Under the pieces are notes generated by a model. That model saw only the letters and a list, made by a program, of their open reading frames with translations. It made no database searches and had not been told where the DNA came from. Made by a program: the position numbers and the translations under genes. This document shows, in pieces, positions 36,932-45,015 of a DNA stretch of 64,000 nt (within the stretch, counting starts at the first letter, position 1; every line of letters begins with the position of its first letter). The stretch covers positions 124,001 to 188,000 of the forward strand of contig NZ_CP007214.1 in the NCBI RefSeq assembly GCF_001411805.1, in the 5' to 3' direction. Source of the DNA: Burkholderia plantarii (GTDB lineage: Bacteria; Pseudomonadota; Gammaproteobacteria; Burkholderiales; Burkholderiaceae).

Positions 36932-37375
36932 TCAGGGTTGCAGCTTCCAGTTCAGGAGGGTAAATGGGGTCTCCGAATCAGGGTGATGTTCGAATACGCC
37001 CAAGACCGGCGCACCGATCGTCACGGTCTGGGCAGGGTCACCTAGTAGATTCCCTAGCATCCGGATATTGCCGGCTTGCGGCAGCTCGACGAGCACCACG
37101 AGATACGGCAAAGTGTTCGCGAGCGCCGGATGAGACGGATGCCACACGCGCTCCCAACTGAAGATGTTCGCTTGGGGAGCAACCTCTTCCCAGGCTGGGT
37201 CGAACTCGCGGCAAGCATGACAAATCCACTCGGGCCCGAACTGCCAGGTCCGGCAATGCGCGCAACGTTGCACGAGCAGCTTCTCCTGGCGCAGGCCTTC
37301 CCAGTACGGTGCCGAGATACCGTCGACCTCTGGAACTGGCACCGGCAAGCCGGTCGGAAGATGGAACTCGCTCAT
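36932..37375 (-). CDS. Zn-ribbon/OB-fold protein (DUF35), partner of the thiolase-like protein
   Basis: 147 aa. The rubredoxin-like zinc ribbon has C38, C41, C52 and C55 (QRCAHCRTW, WICHACREF) and the rest is the OB-fold that binds acyl-CoA. DUF35 proteins form complexes with thiolase-like lipid-transfer proteins, where they support thiolysis or retro-aldol cleavage of beta-hydroxyacyl-CoA (as with steroid Ltp2). It overlaps the thiolase stop by 4 bp (ATGA), which supports the pairing. Confidence 0.9.
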   Translation of the reverse strand: MSEFHLPTGLPVPVPEVDGISAPYWEGLRQEKLLVQRCAHCRTWQFGPEWICHACREFDPAWEEVAPQANIFSWERVWHPSHPALANTLPYLVVLVELPQAGNIRMLGNLLGDPAQTVTIGAPVLGVFEHHPDSETPFTLLNWKLQP

Positions 37376-38556
37376 AGGGCCGCCTCCGAACCAAAAATCA
37401 GACTGCTTGCGGGCGACACCATCGGACCACCGATGACCAGTGCGATGTCTTTGTTTCGCGCTTGGCTGGTCGATTCGCCACGCACCTGCCTGACTGCCTC
37501 GATGACGAGCTCGAAGCCTTGCAGATAGACCTCACCGAGATTACCGCCACTGGTGTTCAACGGAAGCTTGCCAGCCGGCGCGCTGAGATTTTCTAGCGTC
37601 ATGAAGTCGTTGATTTCGTCCGGCTTGAATAATCCGTGCTCGCACAGGGACATCACGACGCCCCCCGTAAAGTTCTCGTACGCCTGTACCGAACCGACAT
37701 CCGAAGGCCCGACTTTGGCCATCGCGAAAAGGTCGCTGGCGACTGACCGATAGTTTGCGGACGCGTAGACGGGGGCATTGTGCGGAACAGCGCCAGCACG
37801 CCACTCGGCACCGCTCGCTGCGCCCAGGAGGTAGACCGGCGGCCGGGCGAAATCCCGGGCATTGTCGGCCGCAACCAGAATCAGGGCTGCAGCGCCGTCG
37901 TTCTCCATGCAGCAGTCGAAGAGACGGAACGGCTCGACGATCCACCGCGAGTCGTCGTACGCATCGGAGGTCAGCGGCCTCCCGTACATGACCGCACGAG
38001 GATTCGCTTGGGCGTGGAAGTTCGAGGCGAGTGCCACTGCACGCATCGCGTCGCGTTCGACGCGATGCTCATGCATGAAGCGCTGAACGCGAAGTGCGAA
38101 CTTCTGGGGTGGCGCCAGGACCCCGTAGGGCATCTGATAGGCCATGTCGCCAGCGACCGTTGTGCGTGGGGCTGCCTTCCCGAAGCGACCAAACTGACCT
38201 TGAGCGAGTCCCCGGTACACCACCACGCAATTCGCCATCCCCGCGTTGATAGCGGCCGCCCCGTTCGCCACGGCGGCGGCGCAGCCCCCCCCGCCGCCCC
38301 CCCACTGCAAGGTGGTGGCCCGCATGCGCTTGACGCCCAGCGCGGTGGCCAGCCGAACCGCATCGTTTCGGTCTTCACCAAAGGAGGCGAACCCATCGAT
38401 GTCGGAAGGGTCGATGCCAGCGTCACGACAGGCAGCCAGGACGGCTTGCAAGACGAGCTTGAACTCGGGGTGCGGCGAGCGGCCGAACTTGAAGTATTCG
38501 CTCTCTCCAACCCCGACTACCGCGCCCCGGCCACGAAGTGTTCGCTCATCGCTCAT
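37372..38556 (-). CDS. Thiolase-like / lipid-transfer protein (SCP-x/Ltp type)
   Basis: 394 aa thiolase fold. The nucleophile-region Cys92 lies in a glycine-rich loop (QWGGGGGGCAAAVANGAAAI). The C-terminal motif reads NTSGGNLGEVYLQGFELVIE; classical thiolases have GGHPxGxSG here, so a catalytic His is replaced by Asn. Thiolase-like proteins with a DUF35 partner act as thiolases or retro-aldolases on CoA esters. The gene overlaps its neighbours by 4 bp on both sides (CaiB and DUF35). The role in side-chain shortening is inferred from this context. Confidence 0.88.
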   Translation of the reverse strand: MSDERTLRGRGAVVGVGESEYFKFGRSPHPEFKLVLQAVLAACRDAGIDPSDIDGFASFGEDRNDAVRLATALGVKRMRATTLQWGGGGGGCAAAVANGAAAINAGMANCVVVYRGLAQGQFGRFGKAAPRTTVAGDMAYQMPYGVLAPPQKFALRVQRFMHEHRVERDAMRAVALASNFHAQANPRAVMYGRPLTSDAYDDSRWIVEPFRLFDCCMENDGAAALILVAADNARDFARPPVYLLGAASGAEWRAGAVPHNAPVYASANYRSVASDLFAMAKVGPSDVGSVQAYENFTGGVVMSLCEHGLFKPDEINDFMTLENLSAPAGKLPLNTSGGNLGEVYLQGFELVIEAVRQVRGESTSQARNKDIALVIGGPMVSPASSLIFGSEAAL

Positions 38557-39863
38557 GTTGCTGCCTCGGCGCGATGCGCCGACGCAGCAGCGTCCTTGCC
38601 CGCGAAACTGTAGACCGCGCCCCGGTCGAGCAAGTCGAATGCCGCATCGACGTCATACCCCAGGACCTCGGTCAACACATTGAAGCTGTGCTCACCGATT
38701 CGAGGTGCCGGTCGCGGGTCATCGACAGGCGTTTCGCTGAAGCGGAACGGCAGCGAAACGTTCGGCAACCAGCCGAGGTCAGGATGCGCTACCCGGGTTA
38801 CCAGCTTGCGCTCCTGGGCCTCGGCCGACCGGATAGCCTCTCCGACAGAGCGCACTTCACCGCAAGGAATCGACGCCGCGCGCATACGTTGCTGCCAGTG
38901 CGACCACGTGAACTTCGCGAAAGCCTCGTCGAGCACCTTGAACAGTTCCGCCCGGCGGGCGATGCGGCCGTTGCGGTCCGCGAGCACCGGGTCATTGGCG
39001 AGTTCGGGCATTTCCAGCACCTGGTTCGCCAGACGGTGGAAAATCTTGTTGTTGCCGCAGTTGATGTAGAACGACTTGTCGGCGGCCTTGAATACGCCGG
39101 ACGGACACGTATCGGGACTCGTGTTGCCGTGGCGCTGAGGCTCGACGCCGGTGAACACATGCTGCAGCGTTGCATACCCGGTCATCAGCACCGCATTGTC
39201 AAACAGCGAGACCTCGACGGCCTGGCCTTTGCCCGTGCGCTCACGAGCGACGAGCGCGGCGAGCATCGCATTGCTGGCCATCATGGCCGTGCTGATGTCC
39301 ATGACGGGCGAAAGCGCGCGGACGCCCTGGCGGTCGGGGTAGCCATTCATCGAAACGAAGCCGCTTTCTGCCTGGGCGATGGGGTCGAAGCCGAGACGGT
39401 CTGCGAAGGCGCCTTCACGACCATACGCCGACACCGAGCAGTAGATGACCTCGAGGTTGGTCTCGCGAATTGTCTTGTAGTCCAACCCCAGACGCTCCAT
39501 CACGCCGGTCGAGAAGTTCTCCGCGACGACGTCGGCAGATGCAATGAGCTCCCGAGCGATCCGGCGCCCATCCTCCGACTTCAGGTCGAGCGCGATGCTT
39601 CGCTTGTTCCGATTCGACCAGAGATACGGCGCGCCGATGCTTTCGTCTTCTGGGTGAGCCGGCGGGTAGTATCTGAATTCGTCACCACGCACGGGTGCCT
39701 CGATTTTGATGACGTCGGCCCCCATGTCGGCAAGCATCATCGTGGCAAACGGCCCGGCGATGAAGTGCGTGAAATCCACCACTCGAATCCCGGCCAGCGC
39801 TTTGGGAGCATCCTTGGGCCGCGGTTGGTGTAGAGGGAACTCTTCGGCGAACGTCGAGGACAT
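38553..39863 (-). CDS. CaiB/BaiF (family III) CoA-transferase
   Basis: 436 aa from ATG 39863, with AGGAG placed ten bases ahead. LAGIRVVDFTHFIAGPFATM and LADMGADVIKIEAPVRGDEF are the family III N-terminus, and LDLKSEDGRRIARELIASAD and the later GYPDRQGVRAL region continue the fold. The family moves CoA between carboxylic acids, using an Asp as acyl carrier. It probably activates the aromatic or alicyclic acid before thiolase action. A longer reading to 40067 overlaps the reductase antisense and is not used. Confidence 0.93.
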   Translation of the reverse strand: MSSTFAEEFPLHQPRPKDAPKALAGIRVVDFTHFIAGPFATMMLADMGADVIKIEAPVRGDEFRYYPPAHPEDESIGAPYLWSNRNKRSIALDLKSEDGRRIARELIASADVVAENFSTGVMERLGLDYKTIRETNLEVIYCSVSAYGREGAFADRLGFDPIAQAESGFVSMNGYPDRQGVRALSPVMDISTAMMASNAMLAALVARERTGKGQAVEVSLFDNAVLMTGYATLQHVFTGVEPQRHGNTSPDTCPSGVFKAADKSFYINCGNNKIFHRLANQVLEMPELANDPVLADRNGRIARRAELFKVLDEAFAKFTWSHWQQRMRAASIPCGEVRSVGEAIRSAEAQERKLVTRVAHPDLGWLPNVSLPFRFSETPVDDPRPAPRIGEHSFNVLTEVLGYDVDAAFDLLDRGAVYSFAGKDAAASAHRAEAAT

Positions 39864-39922
39864 GAAATCTCCTATATTCCAGTTCGCGTTCATCCGAACG
39901 CGCGGCTTCTCAGCCGTTTTAT

Positions 39923-40885
39923 TTACAGGTCCAGCACCAGCGTCTTCGACGTCGCGCCCGAGCAGCACACCATGACCGCCGTATTGCTCGCCTTCTCTTG
40001 GTCGGTCAGGAAGTCGTCGCGGTGATCCGGGACGCCGTCGATGACGCCAGTTCGGCAAGTCCCGCACACACCCGAGCAGCAGGCGTACTGGACGTCCACA
40101 CCCTGGTCGAGCAGTGCCTCGAGGATGGTCTTGCCAGGTTGGACCGGGATACGCTTCCCGCTCTTCTGCAGAACGACGTCAAACCCACCTCCGGTAGCCG
40201 AGTCGCTGGCCGCGGCGAATCGCTCGAAGTGCACCTGCTCCTGCGGCAGGTCCGCACACGAGGCGATGAAGTCATCGACCATGCCGCGAGGGCCGCAGCA
40301 GTAGAAGTGCGTTCCGGTAGGCGCGTCCGCCACGAGGCGTCGAATGTCCACGCGGCCGCCATCGCTTTCGAGATGCAACTTGACCCGGCTGTCGGATTCG
40401 GGGAGGCGCGCGAGCTCATCGACGTATGCGGCGCGCGCGCGGTGGCGGGCCGCGAGGTGCAACTGCCACTTTGCACCCAGGCGCTCGAGTCGACGAATCA
40501 TCGACACCACCGGCGTGATGCCGATACCACCGCAAATGAACACCGAGTTCTCTGCCTGCTCGTTCAGCGGAAAGTCGTTGAGCGGAGCGGAGATGGTGAA
40601 GCGGTCTCCTACGCGGGGAGTCTTGTGCATCCACGCGGAACCACCACGTCCCGAAGCCTCACGCTGAACCGCGACGACGTATCGATGACGCTCGTGCGGG
40701 TCGTTGAGGAGCGAATAGCTCCGTACCCGATTCTCGGGAAGGTGCAGGTCGATGTGCGCGCCGGCCTCGAATGCCGGCAGCATGGGCATATCGATCGGGC
40801 GGAACTCAAAGGATGCGACGTCATCCGCTTCGAGACGGATTTGAACGAGACGGACGTCGATTCGCTCGGCGTTAGGCTGGGACAT
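39923..40885 (-). CDS. PDR-type reductase of the adjacent Rieske oxygenase
   Basis: 320 aa. FMN-binding RSYSLLND (near 55-62), NAD-binding FICGGIGITPVVSMIRRLER and YCCGPRGMVDDF, and a C-terminal 2Fe-2S domain with ACCSGVCGTC and VMVCCSGA. This is the phthalate dioxygenase reductase fold, taking electrons from NADH to the Rieske centre. It follows the oxygenase by 27 bp, so together they should form a two-component system. Confidence 0.94.
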   Translation of the reverse strand: MSQPNAERIDVRLVQIRLEADDVASFEFRPIDMPMLPAFEAGAHIDLHLPENRVRSYSLLNDPHERHRYVVAVQREASGRGGSAWMHKTPRVGDRFTISAPLNDFPLNEQAENSVFICGGIGITPVVSMIRRLERLGAKWQLHLAARHRARAAYVDELARLPESDSRVKLHLESDGGRVDIRRLVADAPTGTHFYCCGPRGMVDDFIASCADLPQEQVHFERFAAASDSATGGGFDVVLQKSGKRIPVQPGKTILEALLDQGVDVQYACCSGVCGTCRTGVIDGVPDHRDDFLTDQEKASNTAVMVCCSGATSKTLVLDL

Positions 40886-40912
40886 GGTGATTTTGCTGTA
40901 TGCGTTCGACGA

Positions 40913-42235
40913 TCAGGGCGTGTATCCGAAGTCGGTACCGAGCCGAGCCTTCATGAATTCCGCGCCGTCCGTGGTCCACGAAGAGCCGGCTGGCATCGTG
41001 AGCGAGACAGCACGAACCATCCACAGCTGCGGGTTGTCGAGGGCGACGGGTGACCTCCGGTCGGCTGCGAGCTTGCGGACGTTCTCGAGCAGCAGGCGGC
41101 GAGTCATTGCGATACCGGTATCGCTGATGCCCAGGTTTTCCTTGCGCCGGTCGTAGATGGGCGAGACGCCAGACTGGCATGCTGCGTCTTGAACCCAGAG
41201 GCCGGGGAGGCCCGAGAACCACGTCTTGGTCTGAGCGTCGTAGTTGAACAGGAAGCCCGATGCGAGATTGAACTTCGTCCAATACTTGGCATACGGCTGC
41301 GAAACCGGGCGCGGCTCGAAGGCGTCCTTGCTGGCGTGACCCGTTTCGCGACCACCGTAGCCTTCCTCGAACACCTTGCGCGACTTCTCGTACAGCGGCG
41401 CCGCCGGCGTGTAGGAGAACATCAGGCAGAGTGTGTTCTCGTCGTCGATGGGCACCCATGCGTGGCCGCTGAGCTCGGGGTACTTCGACTGCGGCGGAAC
41501 CAGCGTGTAGAACGGGAACAGGAACTGGTTCACACGCCAGTAGTGGTTCTTCTCGTCGAGAACACGACGCGACGCGATGCTGATGCCGAAATCCCGCCGC
41601 TGACATTCGAACACCGGCCGCAGGTCTCTCTTCGACGTCCAGTCATTGATGGAGCCCTGCGAATCGATACGGCCGTGAAGAATCGCGGCGTGCGCCGAGT
41701 CGATTTCGCCTTCGACGGCCTGCAGCCAGTTGCACTCCTGGACGCGGAAGCTGAAATGCACGTTCTCCAGCGGGACCATGTTCCACTCAAGGTCCGGCAG
41801 CGGCGGCAGCGCATCACGCGGCTCTTCGCCCATGTATGCCCAGACGATGCCGTTACGTTCCTGGCACGGATAGTTCTTGATGCGGACTTTTTCCTTCAGG
41901 CGGCTCTCTTCGGGCTCGGCCGGCGTATCGAGCACCTTCCCATCCACGGCGAACTGCCAGCCGTGGTACACGCAGCGCAAACCGCACTTTTCATTGCGAC
42001 CGAAGACAAGCGGCGCGCCGCGGTGCGGGCACACATGGTCGATAAGCCCCACGCGGCCTTCGCTGTCGCGAAACGCCAGCAAATCCTCCCCGAGCAACCG
42101 CACGCGCTGCGGCTCGCCGTCAACGGCCAGGTCCGACGAGGGCAAGAACGGCAGCCAGAAGAGGCGCATGAACTGACCGGTGGGAGTACCTGCGCCGACG
42201 CGAACCAGCGCTTCGTTATCTTCATGAGAAAGCAC
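40913..42235 (-). CDS. Rieske oxygenase alpha subunit, phthalate 4,5-dioxygenase type
   Basis: 440 aa from GTG 42235 with GGAG upstream. Rieske ligands C69-x-H71 (CPHRGAPL) and C88-x-x-H91 (CVYHGW); the iron site is EGEIDSAHAAILHG. The long C-terminal region (RRLLLENVRKLAADRRSPVA) is that of the phthalate/3-chlorobenzoate group, which are single-alpha enzymes used with a PDR reductase; that reductase is the next gene. Expected to hydroxylate an aromatic acid. A perfect palindrome at 42253-42275 lies just ahead of the start. Confidence 0.92.
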   Translation of the reverse strand: MLSHEDNEALVRVGAGTPTGQFMRLFWLPFLPSSDLAVDGEPQRVRLLGEDLLAFRDSEGRVGLIDHVCPHRGAPLVFGRNEKCGLRCVYHGWQFAVDGKVLDTPAEPEESRLKEKVRIKNYPCQERNGIVWAYMGEEPRDALPPLPDLEWNMVPLENVHFSFRVQECNWLQAVEGEIDSAHAAILHGRIDSQGSINDWTSKRDLRPVFECQRRDFGISIASRRVLDEKNHYWRVNQFLFPFYTLVPPQSKYPELSGHAWVPIDDENTLCLMFSYTPAAPLYEKSRKVFEEGYGGRETGHASKDAFEPRPVSQPYAKYWTKFNLASGFLFNYDAQTKTWFSGLPGLWVQDAACQSGVSPIYDRRKENLGISDTGIAMTRRLLLENVRKLAADRRSPVALDNPQLWMVRAVSLTMPAGSSWTTDGAEFMKARLGTDFGYTP

Positions 42236-42252
42236 TATGGGGCTCCATATTC

Positions 42253-42275
42253 ATAAATTGGTGGGGCCAATTTAT
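42253..42275. promoter_or_regulatory. Perfect palindrome before Rieske operon, candidate GntR site
   Basis: ATAAATTGG and CCAATTTAT, 9-bp arms with the 5-base spacer TGGGG, 18 bp ahead of the GTG start. The core TTGGTGGGGCCAA has the TTGGT-n3-(A/G)CCAA shape of FCD-GntR operators. The GntR gene closes this operon. Confidence 0.6.
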
Positions 42276-42484
42276 AGCAATCAACTTGCAAAGGTCAACA
42301 GCTTTCAGGTGATGAAGCTCAGCTTTGGCCTAGGCAGGCATCTCCGGCATGATGCTTAAAAACATCCATATACACCTGATTTAAAAGGAAATATCGTTTT
42401 TACCGAACCACGTTCTCGGCCGTCGCTAGGGATTTCCCGAACTTGGTTGGGTTTCCGAAAAAAACTATATTTGCACCTACCAGA

Positions 42485-42497
42485 TTGGTCCAACCAC
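42485..42497. promoter_or_regulatory. TTGGTCCAACCAC, further candidate GntR half-palindrome
   Basis: TTGGT-CCA-ACCAC fits the same consensus and is placed ahead of the MFS pseudogene. The surrounding 42276-42573 (about 300 bp) otherwise shows no gene, only a frame into which the MFS remnant opens. Confidence 0.4.
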
Positions 42498-42573
42498 GTA
42501 AAAATCCCTCCTTGAGAACACGTGTCCCTGCCACCGCGAACAACCATCGACGCGGCTATCGAAGACAGCCGTC

Positions 42574-43386
42574 CCTCGCTGCATACGTTTCGGCACCGTT
42601 GGTATCGGATGCCATCCTGCGACTCGATGGAGCACTCGGTCTTCCCGGGTGGAAGTGGCCGTTTCTGTTGGAGGGCTTTCCAGCAGTGATGCTCGGCGTG
42701 TTCGGGATTTTCCATCTCACCGACCGGCCAGAGCAGGCAAAGTGGCTCTCGCGGGATGAGAAGGCGTGGCTCGCTAACGAGCTCGAAATCTCGCGCACGA
42801 AGAAGTCACCGACCAAGAAGTTGAATACGCTAGAGGCGCTGCGCCAGCCTGTCCTTTGGGAGCTCATCCAGGGTTACGTGGGTATCTTCTGCGGTAATGA
42901 AACAGTCGGAGGCTGCTTAGCGCAAATCCTGCACGTCTACGGCGTGCCGCTCATTCTTATCAACCTGGTAGCGGAGGTCTCGCCACTTGCCGGCATGATG
43001 GGTATGGCGATTCTGTTGCGCCGTTCCGACCGTCGGAAGGAGCGAATATGGCACACCGTCGGATGCACGCTTATTGCGGCGCTCGGGTATGGGACTGTCG
43101 CCGCATCCGGCAGCCTGTCGACGGCGCTCATCGGCTTCGTGCTCGCCAACATCGGCGTCTATGCATCGTTGGCCATCTTCTGGTCGATTCGCAGACCTAC
43201 CTTCCACAGCAGATTCGACCCGCCGTGATTGCTGTCATCAGTTCGTTCGGGGCAATCTTCGAGAGGTGGGGAGCGCCTTTGTTTATAGGACGTGTACAGC
43301 GACAAACCCACCGCCTGTCCCCCAGCATGATCGTCGTTGCGGTGCTTTTCCTTCTATCTTCCGTCTGCGTTTTATTCGCTGGATAA
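42574..43386 (+). pseudogene. MFS (ACS family) transporter remnant, truncated and frameshifted
   Basis: From about 42574 the sequence encodes LRLDGALGLPGWKWPFLLEG, GIFHLTDRPEQAKWLSRDEK and VGCTLIAALGYGTVAASGSL, which align with residues about 185-400 of the MFS protein at 28610. The first half of the gene is missing. Near 43189 the frame shifts (FWSI then SQTYLPQQIRPAVIAVISSF). It ends at a stop at 43386. It cannot make a working transporter. Confidence 0.85.
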
Positions 43387-43418
43387 CGACTCGCCAGACA
43401 AGCTGGCAAGGAGGCTCA

Positions 43419-44501
43419 ATGAGTCAAGCAGGACCTCTGAATGGATTGAAGGTTGTCGAGTTTGGCGCAATTGGCCCGGTGCCGTTCTGCGCGATGCTTC
43501 TCGCTGACATGGGTGCCGATGTGGTTCAAATCACCCGCCCGAATGTGACTGCCTCCGAAAGCGATTTCATCCAACGCGGCCGCCGGTTCGTTTCGCTCGA
43601 CCTCAAGAGTCCCGAGAGCAGAGACGAAGCGCTGCGCTTGGTATCGGTCGCTGACGTCGTGCTTGAGGGCAATCGTCCTGGGGTGATGGAGAAGCTCGGC
43701 CTGGGGCCAGACACGTGCCTCGCGCGCAATCCGCGCCTCGTTTATGGCCGAATGACGGGATGGGGTCAGCAAGGCCCGTTCGCGGCCAGCGCGGGGCACG
43801 ACATCAACTACATCGCAGTCACTGGTGCCCTCGACGCGATTGGTACGCAAGGGCGCCCGATCGTACCGCTGAATCTCGTGGGTGACTACGGTGGCGGCTC
43901 GATGTTTCTCGCGTTCGGCATCCTGGCAGCATTGCTCGCTGCTCAAGATAGCGGCCAAGGTCAGGTGATTGATGCCGCCATGGTCGATGGTGCGAGCTAC
44001 CTCATGTCTCTCTTCTACCGCCTCCGGGCGCAGGGGAAGTGGCGAGGCCCGCGCGCAACGAACGAGCTGGATGGCGGTGCGCCTTGGTACGACACTTACA
44101 AAACGCTCGACGAAAAGTGGGTTGCGGTTGGGGCCATTGAAGAACCGTTTTGGCAGTTGATGCTCACGAAGTTGGGAATCGCTCCAGAAGGTTTCCTCTC
44201 GAGAAAGGACAGATCCAACTGGCCCGCCATCCGGGTGACGCTGGAGAGGTTGTTCGGCGAGAAAACGCGCGACGAATGGAGCGCAATTTTCGACGGAACC
44301 GATGCATGCGTGAGCCCGGTCTTGACTATGGACGAAGCGCACGAGAACGAACACCTAAAGGCGAGACACACATTCGTCAAGATCGATGGGATCGTCCGAC
44401 CCGCGCCAGCTCCTCGTTTCAGCAGTTGTCACCTGGCGCATCTCAGGACCAGCCCGGGCAAAGTTGAGATTAAATCGTTAATTGGTTCGTGGGGCGATTA
44501 G
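43419..44501 (+). CDS. CaiB/BaiF CoA-transferase / alpha-methylacyl-CoA racemase-like
   Basis: 360 aa from ATG 43419, preceded by AAGGAGG. LNGLKVVEFGAIGPVPFCAM and LADMGADVVQITRPN are the N-terminus; NRPGVMEKLGLGPDTCLARN and GDYGGGSMFLAFGILAALLA are conserved in the racemase (AMACR) branch. Length 360 is close to that branch (about 360) rather than to the 436-aa transferase at 38553. Such enzymes epimerise 2-methylacyl-CoA esters or transfer CoA. It lies on the opposite strand to the operon. Confidence 0.88.
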   Translation: MSQAGPLNGLKVVEFGAIGPVPFCAMLLADMGADVVQITRPNVTASESDFIQRGRRFVSLDLKSPESRDEALRLVSVADVVLEGNRPGVMEKLGLGPDTCLARNPRLVYGRMTGWGQQGPFAASAGHDINYIAVTGALDAIGTQGRPIVPLNLVGDYGGGSMFLAFGILAALLAAQDSGQGQVIDAAMVDGASYLMSLFYRLRAQGKWRGPRATNELDGGAPWYDTYKTLDEKWVAVGAIEEPFWQLMLTKLGIAPEGFLSRKDRSNWPAIRVTLERLFGEKTRDEWSAIFDGTDACVSPVLTMDEAHENEHLKARHTFVKIDGIVRPAPAPRFSSCHLAHLRTSPGKVEIKSLIGSWGD

Positions 44502-44632
44502 TATTATTGTTTCAAAAATGTAATACATCACTGGCACGTCCGCAGCATGGACACTGACCAAGCCGCGCAAGCAAATGGTAGCTCCGGCTATGACGTAGGC
44601 TCGTGATCGATGTGGGAACGTGACGCTGCGCT
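44502..44632. other. Short gap, no gene seen
   Basis: 131 bp between the CoA-transferase stop and the IS6 derivative. Nothing recognisable. Confidence 0.4.
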
Positions 44633-44996
44633 GGCGCTGTCACGTTGACGGTGGTGGTCGCGTAAGATGGGCCGATGAAACCAAAATCGCTCTACCACGG
44701 CCATCGATTCGCCGCAGCGATCATCAGCCAGGCGGTGCGCTGGTATTTCCGCTTCCAGCTGAGCCTACGCGACATTGAGGAATTGCTGTTCGAGCGCGGC
44801 GTGAGCGTCAGCCACGAGACGATCCGCCGGTGGTGCGACACATTCGGTGCGACCTTCGCTTTGTCGCAAACACCTCGCCGCACGCTTCTCGACATGGTGT
44901 GAATTGGCCGAGGTCACCCGGAATCCCTCTGCCGCATGATACAGGCAGGTCACGCTCGCCCCCTTGTGAACATACTCCGCTAACGTGACTGTGCCG
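44633..44996 (+). mobile_element. IS6-family derivative of 364 bp, internally deleted, both ends kept
   Basis: The left end is GGCGCTGTCACGTTGACGG (44633-44651) and the right end, minus strand from 44996, is GGCACAGTCACGTTAGCGG. It encodes MKPKSLYHGHRFAAAIISQA and residues to about 63 (TIRRWCDTFGATFA), then jumps to the last 25 codons of the transposase (KHLAARFSTWCELAEVTRN-like, out of frame). About 460 bp of the catalytic core are missing. The flanking octamers differ. Confidence 0.85.
44675..44902 (+). pseudogene. IS6-family transposase with catalytic core deleted
   Basis: The N-terminal HTH of 60 or so residues matches the transposase at 2209. The D, D and E of the active site are all lost in the deletion near 44865. 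The frame then runs a few wrong residues (SQTPRRTLLDMV) to a stop. It cannot transpose itself but its ends could be used by a full IS6 transposase. Confidence 0.88.
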
Positions 44997-45015
44997 CGGG
45001 CTCCTGTACGCTAGG

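Noticed and set aside
38538..39833. Plus-strand reading of 431 codons opposite the CaiB gene
   Set aside because: Antisense of a well supported gene; composition typical of a GC-rich shadow frame.
39863..40067. Longer start for the CaiB gene
   Set aside because: The extra 68 codons overlap the reductase gene antisense and lack family sequence; ATG 39863 has a good ribosome site.
41189..42256. Plus-strand reading of 355 codons opposite the Rieske gene
   Set aside because: Antisense of a motif-verified oxygenase; no family features.
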